Shown piece after piece: positions 24,970-31,490 of a stretch of 64,000 bases of DNA (its first letter is position 1; each line of letters opens with the position of its first letter). The notes under the pieces are model-generated. The model searched no databases. It was not told the origin of the DNA and saw nothing but the letters and a program-made list of their open reading frames with translations. The stretch lies in assembly GCA_043810345.1 (NCBI GenBank), contig JBDROF010000049.1:6505-70504 (forward strand), given 5' to 3'. The position numbers and the translations under genes were made by a program. Origin of the DNA: QYOJ01 sp043810345. GTDB taxonomy: Bacteria; Bacteroidota; Bacteroidia; Bacteroidales; FEN-979.

Positions 24970-26352
24970 ATGACTGTTTGTACCATTACCAAAGAGAACC
25001 AGAAGCTCACCGGGTGTATCTCCCTTCCGGCTTCCAAAAGCATCAGTAACCGGTTGCTGATCATCCTGGCTTTGAGTGACAACGGCATCAGGCTGGAGAA
25101 CCTCTCGACAGCCGAAGATACCCTCCTGCTGCAGAAGTTACTGCAGCAGACACAGGCTGTTCAACAACTACCTGTCTCACCTCATTCCCTCGACACCCGG
25201 AATGCGGGCACCGTGATGCGCTTCCTCACCGCCTATCTCTCGACCCGACCCGGCACCTGGCTGCTGCACGGCAGCGAGCGGATGCATAAACGTCCGGTAA
25301 GCATCCTGGTCGAGGCACTCCGGATCATGGGAGCCACCATCGACTATGCCGGTACGCCTGGATACCCCCCCTTGAGAATCACCGGAGGGTCGCTGAAAGG
25401 AGGAGAGGTGAAGGTGGATGTTTCGGTCAGCAGCCAATTTGTATCAGCCCTGTTGATGATCGCCCCCTGTCTGCCCCAAGGGCTTACCATCCGGATGATC
25501 GGAGAGCAGGTCTCGTTCCCTTACGTGGAGATGACCATCCGGCTGATGGAGGAGTTCGGAGCCGTGGTGGAACGACAGGCAGACTCGCTGGTCGTCAAAC
25601 CTGGGAACTACCGGCCCGAAACGATCCCTTCCGGCGGTTATAAGGTAGAAGAAGACTGGTCTGCAGCATCCTTCTGGTACGAAGCTGCGGCTCTCGTCAG
25701 CCAGGCTGAGATCCGGCTTTCCGGTCTGCACCGAAACAGCCTGCAGGGCGATGCCGTGGTGGCGAAGATTTTCAGACAACTTGGTGTAGAAACGGTATAT
25801 GAGGAGGAGGGAGTTTTATTGACAAAGCATGAGGCACAAGGCACGAGGCATAAGTCGGCAGTTGGCAATTGGCAGCCAGAAAATACCATTCCTCATGCCT
25901 CACTCCTCATTCCTCATTCCCCTTCGTCCTTCGTCCCTCGTCCCTCGTCCTTCGATCTTTCCGCACACCCCGATCTCGCCCCCCCCCTGATCGTCACCTG
26001 TTCCGCATTGGGGATTCCGGCCCTTTTTTCCGGCCTTCACCACCTGCAGATCAAGGAGAGCGACCGGCTGCAGGCATTGGAGACGGAATTAATGCGACTG
26101 AAACGGCCTGTCCGGCATCCGGCATCCGGTATCTTCGAAACGCTTCAAACCGATCCTCTCAGCCCTCTTCCTTCAGATGCATCCCCGGTTACCATTGAAA
26201 CTTATAGTGACCACCGGATGGCCATGGCATTCGCTCCGCTGGCTTTGAAGACCGGTACCATCCGCATCGCCAACCCCTCCGTGGTTTCGAAATCCTACCC
26301 CGGTTTCTGGGAGGAGATGAAACGAGCAGGATTCGAAATTCGTGGGACGTGA
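24970..26352 (+). CDS. aroA: 3-phosphoshikimate 1-carboxyvinyltransferase with heptamer-repeat insert
   Basis: 460 residues from the ATG at 24970, about 45 longer than relatives. It joins PEP to shikimate-3-phosphate. The motifs are LPASKSISNRLLI near the N-terminus, DTRNAGTVMRFLTAY, and LQIKESDRLQALETEL with YSDHRMAMAFAPLAL near the C-terminus. Between EEEGVLLTK and FDLSAHPDLAPP lies an extra stretch of about 43 residues encoded by 25825-25957. That DNA is a continuous heptamer string, so the insert is repeat-derived and still in frame. The last codons and the TGA stop are themselves part of the next heptamer array. Whether the enzyme tolerates the loop is unknown, but all catalytic motifs are intact. 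Confidence 0.93.
   Translation: MTVCTITKENQKLTGCISLPASKSISNRLLIILALSDNGIRLENLSTAEDTLLLQKLLQQTQAVQQLPVSPHSLDTRNAGTVMRFLTAYLSTRPGTWLLHGSERMHKRPVSILVEALRIMGATIDYAGTPGYPPLRITGGSLKGGEVKVDVSVSSQFVSALLMIAPCLPQGLTIRMIGEQVSFPYVEMTIRLMEEFGAVVERQADSLVVKPGNYRPETIPSGGYKVEEDWSAASFWYEAAALVSQAEIRLSGLHRNSLQGDAVVAKIFRQLGVETVYEEEGVLLTKHEAQGTRHKSAVGNWQPENTIPHASLLIPHSPSSFVPRPSSFDLSAHPDLAPPLIVTCSALGIPALFSGLHHLQIKESDRLQALETELMRLKRPVRHPASGIFETLQTDPLSPLPSDASPVTIETYSDHRMAMAFAPLALKTGTIRIANPSVVSKSYPGFWEEMKRAGFEIRGT
25825..25957. repeat. 133-bp heptamer-word string inside aroA
   Basis: Nineteen consecutive 7-mers in a single register: AGGCACA, AGGCACG, AGGCATA, then AGTCGGC, AGTTGGC, AATTGGC, then several ATTCCTC-type words, then TTCGTCC twice and CTCGTCC twice. 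The words AGTTGGC, ATTCCTC and TTCGTCC also occur at 11735, 43361 and 31323. The string is in frame and stop-free in the aroA frame. Confidence 0.85.
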
Positions 26353-26516
26353 GACGTGAGACGTGAGACGTGAGACGTGAGACGTGGGAAGTGAGACGTG
26401 GGACGTGGGACGTGAGACGTGAGACGTGGGAAGTGAGACGTGGGACGTGGGACGTGAGACGTGGGACGTGGGACGTGAGACGTCGGAGGAAGGACGAAGA
26501 AAATGAGGAATGAGGA
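26342..26516. repeat. GTG[A/G]GAC heptamer array
   Basis: Twenty 7-mers (26342-26481), GTGAGAC or GTGGGAC with two GTGGGAA variants. The register continues into GTCGGAG, GAAGGAC, GAAGAAA and two ATGAGGA. It begins inside the last codons of aroA and supplies its TGA stop (26350-26352). With the 19-bp array and an A/T heptamer run it accounts for nearly all of the 313-bp gap before the lutA-like gene. Confidence 0.93.
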
Positions 26517-26523
26517 AATACCT

Positions 26524-26637
26524 GGCAATGATGTGCAATGATGGCAATGTTGTGCAATGATGGCAATGTTGTGCAATGATGGCAATGATGTGCAATGATG
26601 GCAATGTTGTGCAATGATGGCAATGTTGTGCAATAAT
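26524..26637. repeat. 19-bp tandem repeat, copy 3 (six units, reversed)
   Basis: Six units of GGCAATG[A/T]TGTGCAATGAT, exactly 19 bp each, starting at 26524, 26543, 26562, 26581, 26600 and 26619. It is the reverse complement of the family at 4127 and 20283. Confidence 0.93.
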
Positions 26638-26660
26638 TTATAATTTCGTAATTCGTAATT
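26633..26660. repeat. ATAATTT/CGTAATT heptamers
   Basis: Two ATAATTT and two CGTAATT words in one 7-bp register, ending 5 bp before the lutA-like ATG. CGTAATT is the reverse complement of the ACGAATT word at 12457. Confidence 0.7.
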
Positions 26661-26665
26661 GATTT

Positions 26666-27385
26666 ATGCTCGTCGACATCTTCATCCCATGCTTCATTGA
26701 CCAGATCTATCCTGAAACGGGAATCAATATGGTGCGTGTGCTGGAGAAGCTGGGAGTGGCGGTGCACTACAACGGGAACCAGACCTGCTGCGGTCAGATG
26801 GCTTTCAACAGTGGCTTTTGGGATGAGGCTAAAGCAATGGGGGAGAAGTTTATCAAGGATTTTCCTAACGATCGCCCTATTGTGGGCCCATCGGCATCCT
26901 GTATCGGGTATGTGCGGAATTATTTTCCCTGGCTTTTTCACAATACGGCATTTCATTACGAATACAAACAGTTGCGAAAAAACATTTATGAATTCACTGA
27001 CTTTCTGGTGAACATCCTGAAGAAAGAGGATGTGGGAGCCACTTTCAAACACGTAGCGACCTACCATAGCTCCTGTTCATCCCTGCGTGAGTACGGACTG
27101 AAAGAGGAACCGCTCCGGCTTCTTTCCCATGTTAAAGGTCTGGAGCTAAAAGAGATGAAGGCACATGATGTTTGCTGTGGATTCGGTGGGACATTCTCCG
27201 TGAAGTTTGAACCTATCTCCACTGCCATGGCCGAACAAAAGGTCCAACATGCGTTGGAAACCGGCGCCGAATATATTATTTCTACCGATTCCTCCTGCCT
27301 GATGCACCTGCAGGGTTATATTGACAAACATAACATACCTGTCAAGACGATTCACATCATCGATGTATTGGCATCTGGTTGGTAA
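26666..27385 (+). CDS. LutA/YkgE-type (Fe-S)-binding oxidoreductase subunit
   Basis: 239 residues, two CCG domains: FIPCFIDQ with NGNQTCCGQMAFNSG in the first half, and HSSCSSLREYG with HDVCCGFGGTFSVKF in the second. These cysteines are the cluster ligands of the LutA and heterodisulfide-reductase-like family. LutA works with LutB and LutC in L-lactate oxidation, but neither follows here (the next gene is tex, 13 nt away), so the partners must be elsewhere or the role differs. Confidence 0.9.
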   Translation: MLVDIFIPCFIDQIYPETGINMVRVLEKLGVAVHYNGNQTCCGQMAFNSGFWDEAKAMGEKFIKDFPNDRPIVGPSASCIGYVRNYFPWLFHNTAFHYEYKQLRKNIYEFTDFLVNILKKEDVGATFKHVATYHSSCSSLREYGLKEEPLRLLSHVKGLELKEMKAHDVCCGFGGTFSVKFEPISTAMAEQKVQHALETGAEYIISTDSSCLMHLQGYIDKHNIPVKTIHIIDVLASGW

Positions 27386-27398
27386 CTAATCTGGTAAC

Positions 27399-29552
27399 AT
27401 GAGCATCGAACTTTATGCAAAGATACTGGCTGCCGAATTGGGCATGGCCGAAGCCTTTATTAAAAACACCATCTACCTGCTGGAGAGCGGAGCTACCATT
27501 CCATTCATTTCCCGTTACCGGAAAGAGATGACCGGGAGTATGGACGAGATCGTGATCACCCGGGTGCGTGATCGGCTAAAGCAGCTCAAAGATCTGGATG
27601 CCCGGCGGGAGACGATCCTTAAATCGCTTCGGGAGCAGGAAAAGCTGACCGATGAACTGGAAGAAGCGGTGATAAAAGCCGCCACCATGGCGGAGTTGGA
27701 GGATGTCTACCTGCCTTACAAGCCCAAACGGAAAACGCGTGCCAGTGTGGCCCGGGAGAAAGGGCTTGAGCCCCTGGCAAAGATCATCATGACACAGCAG
27801 TACGATGATGTGGAGCGTCGTGCCGAAGCCTTCATCGATAAAGAGAAGGGAGTCAGCAATGTGGAGGAGGCTCTGCAGGGCGCCAGCGACATCATCGCGG
27901 AATGGGTAAACGAAGATGCTTATGCCCGGAAACGAATCAGGAAGCTCTTTCAGCGTAACTCCATCGTGACCTCGAAAGTAGTGAAGGGAAAAGAGGAGGA
28001 GGGGGCCAAATTTGAGACCTACTTTGACACCCATGAATTGCTGCATAAAGCGCCTTCACACCGGATTCTGGCTATGTTTCGCGGAGAGAAAGAGGGATTT
28101 CTGAAGGTGCATATCGAGGTCGAAGAGAACCGCGGAGAGAAGATCCTTGAACGGATCTTCATCAAAGGGAACAATGCCTCCTCGGAGCTGGTGGGGAAAG
28201 CGATCAGGGATTGTACCAAACGGCTCCTTTACCCCTCCTTGGAAACCGAGATGCGGCAGTGGGTCAAAGAGAAGGCGGATAAAGAGGCGATCCGTGTCTT
28301 TGCCGAGAACCTTCGTCAGTTGCTGATGGCACCACCGCTGGGGCAGAAACGGGTGCTCGCCATCGACCCCGGATACCGGACCGGCTGCAAGATCGTCTGC
28401 CTCGATGCCCAGGGGAAGTTGTTACATAATGAAACGATCTACCCTCACCCGCCACAGAGTGAGGTAAAGGAGTCGATCCACAAGATCAAAACCCTGGTCA
28501 ATGCCTATAAGATCGATGCCATTGCCATCGGAAACGGTACTGCCGGCCGTGAAACCGAACGCCTGATCCGCTCCATCCGGTTCGATACCGACCTCATCGC
28601 CCTGGTGGTGAACGAGAGTGGCGCTTCGGTCTATTCAGCCAGCGAAGTAGCCCGGCAGGAGTTCCCCGACTACGATGTCACCGTGAGAGGCTCCGTTAGC
28701 ATCGGACGCCGGCTGATGGATCCGCTGGCTGAGCTGGTGAAGATCGATCCGAAGTCAATTGGTGTGGGACAATACCAGCATGATGTTGATCAAACGGCCC
28801 TGCAACAGAGCCTGGCCGATACAGTCGAGAGTTCCGTCAACATGGTGGGAGTAGAGGTCAACACCGCCAGCGAACAACTGCTTACATTCGCATCAGGTGT
28901 CGGTCCCAACCTGGCAAAAAACATCATCAGCTACCGGAACGAACACGGCCCCTTCTCCTCCCGGAAGGAGTTCATGGAGGTCCCCCGCTTCGGTGAGAAA
29001 GCATTCGAGCAAGCCGCCGGATTCCTCCGGATCTGCGAAGCAAAAAATCCTCTTGATGGTAGTGCGGTTCATCCCGAGAGTTACCACGTGGTAGACAGGA
29101 TGGTCAAACGCCTGAATTGCTCCATCTCAGACCTCATCGCCAAAGCCGAACTGCGCAACCAGATAGAACTGAAGGAGTACGTGACAGAAATAACAGGCCT
29201 GCCCACACTGGAGGATATCCTCATTGAACTGGCGAAACCGGGCCGGGACCCAAGGAAAAAATTTGAAACCTTTGAATTCGATAAAAATATCCATACCATC
29301 CATGACCTCCGCCCCGGGATGAAGCTCCCCGGCATTGTGACCAATATCACCGCCTTTGGAGCGTTTGTGGATCTGGGGGTGCACCAGGACGGATTGGTCC
29401 ACATCAGTCAAATGGCCGATCGGTTTGTACGGGATCCCAACGACATTGTGAAGATCAATCAAAAGGTGATGGTGGAAGTGCTGGACATCGACACCAACCG
29501 GAAACGCATCCAGCTATCCATGAAGGGGCTGAATAATAACGGGGGGAAATAG
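27399..29552 (+). CDS. tex: Tex-family RNA-binding transcription accessory protein
   Basis: 717 residues, standard Tex length. The N-terminal helical domain has FISRYRKEMTGSMDE and VYLPYKPKRKTRA, and the YqgF/RuvX-like nuclease-fold domain has RVLAIDPGYRTGCKIV. Helix-hairpin-helix segments (SGVGPNLAKNIISYRN, MEVPRFGEKAFEQAAGFLRI) precede a C-terminal S1 RNA-binding domain (PGMKLPGIVTNITAFGAFVDLGVHQDGLVHISQM). Tex proteins act on transcription and stress tolerance through nucleic-acid binding. Short gap to the lutA-like gene upstream. Confidence 0.96.
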   Translation: MSIELYAKILAAELGMAEAFIKNTIYLLESGATIPFISRYRKEMTGSMDEIVITRVRDRLKQLKDLDARRETILKSLREQEKLTDELEEAVIKAATMAELEDVYLPYKPKRKTRASVAREKGLEPLAKIIMTQQYDDVERRAEAFIDKEKGVSNVEEALQGASDIIAEWVNEDAYARKRIRKLFQRNSIVTSKVVKGKEEEGAKFETYFDTHELLHKAPSHRILAMFRGEKEGFLKVHIEVEENRGEKILERIFIKGNNASSELVGKAIRDCTKRLLYPSLETEMRQWVKEKADKEAIRVFAENLRQLLMAPPLGQKRVLAIDPGYRTGCKIVCLDAQGKLLHNETIYPHPPQSEVKESIHKIKTLVNAYKIDAIAIGNGTAGRETERLIRSIRFDTDLIALVVNESGASVYSASEVARQEFPDYDVTVRGSVSIGRRLMDPLAELVKIDPKSIGVGQYQHDVDQTALQQSLADTVESSVNMVGVEVNTASEQLLTFASGVGPNLAKNIISYRNEHGPFSSRKEFMEVPRFGEKAFEQAAGFLRICEAKNPLDGSAVHPESYHVVDRMVKRLNCSISDLIAKAELRNQIELKEYVTEITGLPTLEDILIELAKPGRDPRKKFETFEFDKNIHTIHDLRPGMKLPGIVTNITAFGAFVDLGVHQDGLVHISQMADRFVRDPNDIVKINQKVMVEVLDIDTNRKRIQLSMKGLNNNGGK

Positions 29553-29554
29553 TC

Positions 29555-29687
29555 GTTAGACGTGAGACGTGAGACGTGAGAGGTGAGACGTGAGACGTGA
29601 GAGGTGAGACGTAAGACGTGAGAGAGAACTTAAAACTGAGAACTGAGAACTGAGAACTGAGAACTGAGAACTGAGAACTGAAGACTG
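29555..29687. repeat. two adjoining heptamer arrays: GTGAGAC then AGAACTG
   Basis: Ten GTGAGAC/GTGAGAG words (29555-29624) pass without a register break into AGAACTT, AAAACTG, six AGAACTG and AAGACTG (29625-29687). The array begins two bases after the tex stop and fills the 146-bp gap. The GTGAGAC word matches the array at 26342. Confidence 0.93.
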
Positions 29688-29698
29688 TGGAAGATTGA

Positions 29699-30427
29699 AT
29701 GAATGCACTTGGTAAAAATTTGATGATGAAAAAATATACTCTCGTACTCCTTTTTTTTCTGCCTATTTTTAATACTCAGCGGGGGTTTTCCCAGCGCTTT
29801 TTGGGTGCTCTTTCGGCTGGGATGAACCTTTCCCAGGTTGATGGCGACGAGGTGTACGGATTTAAAAAAGTGGGCTTCAACGGCGGACCCTCCATCATTA
29901 TCCCCATCGGAAAAGAGCGCCGATGGTCGGTCACCATGGAGATGCTATTTTCCATGAACGGAGCTTATCAGAAAGGTGGATCTGCCATTAACGATACCAT
30001 TGATACTGCTGTTCCCGTTTACTATAATGGATACAAACTGAACCTTAACTATATTCAGGTTCCTTTGATGGTTCATTTTACTGATAAAAAGATCATTGCC
30101 GGTGGTTTGGGTTTCGCTTATGGGCAACTGGTGGATGTCAGGGAGTGGGAAGATGGCAAGAGACAAGATAACACGAACCTTCAGGGCCCTTATACCCTTG
30201 CCGATTTTCAGGTTCTGGCCGATGTCAGGGTACGGATCTGGAAGAGACTCTGGGCGAATGTTCGCTACTCTTACTCCCTGCTACCTATCCGAACGAGGGA
30301 TTTTAAAAACATCACCGGGAAACAGGTCTGGACCAGAAAACAATATAACAATGTGATCACCATGCGGTTGACCTATATCTTCAACGATCCTTATATCAGG
30401 CCGCGCGAAGGAAGAACCAGAAAGTAA
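29699..30427 (+). CDS. outer-membrane beta-barrel (PorT/porin-like) protein
   Basis: 242 residues. The signal peptide MMKKYTLVLLFFLPIFNTQRGFSQ suggests that translation may really begin at the ATG at 29723; the ATG at 29699 adds eight residues. The mature protein is beta-rich with alternating strands (FLGALSAGMNLSQVDGDEVYGFKKVGFNGGPSIIIP; a C-terminal NVITMRLTYIFNDPYI strand), as in the PF13568 OMP_b-brl_2 group. An outer-membrane location is expected. The role is not known. PorT, a T9SS factor, belongs to the same broad group, but I see no specific PorT marker. Confidence 0.85.
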   Translation: MNALGKNLMMKKYTLVLLFFLPIFNTQRGFSQRFLGALSAGMNLSQVDGDEVYGFKKVGFNGGPSIIIPIGKERRWSVTMEMLFSMNGAYQKGGSAINDTIDTAVPVYYNGYKLNLNYIQVPLMVHFTDKKIIAGGLGFAYGQLVDVREWEDGKRQDNTNLQGPYTLADFQVLADVRVRIWKRLWANVRYSYSLLPIRTRDFKNITGKQVWTRKQYNNVITMRLTYIFNDPYIRPREGRTRK

Positions 30428-30450
30428 GATCACGGCTTCCCTGATTGGGG

Positions 30451-31260
30451 TCATAAAATTCTCTTAATAAGCCTCAATTTATGCGTATACTGTTCCAGTT
30501 TCCCGTCGTAGATCCCCTGGTGGTCGATGGCATCGATACGGACGTTGCCGGAAACGTGGATGATCCGGAATCTGTCGGCCAGGATGCCCACATGGTTGAT
30601 GTTTCCCCCTTCGTCATCGAAAAAGACAAGATCCCCGGGTTCCGCTTCCTCCAGGAGAGAGATGACCTCCCCCTGGGTGGCTTGCTGGGAAGCATCGCGC
30701 AGGAGTTTGATGTTCCGAAGCCGGTAAACCATCTGAACAAGCCCCGAACAATCGATCCCGAACGGCGACCGTCCTCCCCAGAGGTACGGGGAATGGAGAT
30801 ACATCATGGCATCTTCCACCAGGTTGCGGCAAAACTCTCTTTTCTCCTGTAGCGTCCCGATCTCTTCAACGCCGGAGGTGTCAGAGACCTGCCCCTCGAA
30901 ATGGAAGTTCTCCCCCGCAATCCTAAAAAACTGTCCCTCCAGCGCCGGGAGCGAACTCCCCAAAGGGATGGCAAACATGGTCTTCGCCGACTCGTTGGCG
31001 ATCAGCTGGACCAGGTCCGTCACCACCGGTGTATCGGCATTCAGCAGCCTCAGGAACTCCTGTTCGTCAATCATCCTGGCCTGCTTCTCCGGGATCCATC
31101 CTTCGTAATTGTCCCAGGTGAGGCGTACCTGCAGCCAGCCCTCCTGTGCTTTGTAGATGCGGAAGAGTTCACCGAAAAGAAGTTGTGTCGTGATTTCGGA
31201 GAAATGAGAGGGTTCCTTTCTGACGGAAACCAAACTCTGGAGGTTGATGCCAAATTCCAT
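30451..31260 (-). CDS. NlpC/P60 (C40) peptidoglycan endopeptidase with SH3-like domains
   Basis: 269 residues from the ATG at 31260 (MEFGINLQSLVSVRKEPSHFSE). Two SH3b-like domains (residues 1 to about 130) precede the NlpC/P60 domain. The catalytic Cys is in FGIDCSGLVQMVYR, the His in GNINHVGILAD, and the third polar residue in IHVSG. It likely cleaves gamma-D-Glu-diamino acid bonds in muropeptides. No signal peptide is visible, which suggests cytoplasmic peptide recycling as for relatives such as YkfC. It has its own promoter at 31279-31308. Confidence 0.93.
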   Translation of the reverse strand: MEFGINLQSLVSVRKEPSHFSEITTQLLFGELFRIYKAQEGWLQVRLTWDNYEGWIPEKQARMIDEQEFLRLLNADTPVVTDLVQLIANESAKTMFAIPLGSSLPALEGQFFRIAGENFHFEGQVSDTSGVEEIGTLQEKREFCRNLVEDAMMYLHSPYLWGGRSPFGIDCSGLVQMVYRLRNIKLLRDASQQATQGEVISLLEEAEPGDLVFFDDEGGNINHVGILADRFRIIHVSGNVRIDAIDHQGIYDGKLEQYTHKLRLIKRIL

Positions 31261-31278
31261 GGAGAGGTTTTTAGGACT

Positions 31279-31308
31279 CAAAATTACGAACATATGAGGA
31301 AAAACAAA
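31279..31308 (-). promoter_or_regulatory. consensus Bacteroidota promoter for the NlpC/P60 gene
   Basis: Read on the minus strand: TTTG (31308-31305), 18 nt, TAATTTTG (31286-31279). The predicted transcript begins about 13 nt before the ATG at 31260, confirming that start over the in-frame one at 31293. Confidence 0.7.
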
Positions 31309-31314
31309 GCCTTT

Positions 31315-31488
31315 TCACCCGCGTCCTTCGTCCTTCGTCTTCTTCAGCTCCTCCAGCGCGCAACCGCCACACTCTTTCGAACAGGTCCGGCATTTCCGGA
31401 GCGGATCGGAGAGGTAGCGCAACAGACTGACCACCGTATAGGTAATGGCGGCTACAATAATGATCCCGGTGATGACATACTGCCACAT
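31315..31488 (-). CDS. FeoB-associated Cys-rich membrane protein
   Basis: 57 residues from the ATG at 31488, two nt after the feoAB stop. One membrane helix (MWQYVITGIIIVAAITYTVVSLLRYL) is followed by a cysteine cluster CRTCSKECGGCALEELKK. This is the FeoB_associated family (a small partner of FeoB, thought to help ferrous iron transport). The larger in-frame opening from 31584 overlaps feoAB and is rejected. The last residues (KDEGRG) are encoded by heptamer-type repeat DNA. Confidence 0.9.
   Translation of the reverse strand: MWQYVITGIIIVAAITYTVVSLLRYLSDPLRKCRTCSKECGGCALEELKKTKDEGRG
31323..31343. repeat. GTCCTTC heptamers at 3' end of the Cys-rich gene
   Basis: GTCCTTC, GTCCTTC, GTCTTCT in register; the same word family as TTCGTCC inside aroA (25923-25950). 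It lies within the coding sequence and stays in frame. Confidence 0.6.
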
Positions 31489-31490
31489 TC

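Noticed and set aside
26524..26637. CRISPR-like array
   Set aside because: Units are contiguous 19-mers with no unique spacers, and no cas gene is present.
26189..27067. Minus-strand open frame of 292 codons rich in HVSRLTSH
   Set aside because: It is the translation of the GTGAGAC array and the 19-bp repeat, and it overlaps the lutA-like gene on the other strand. No independent coding evidence.
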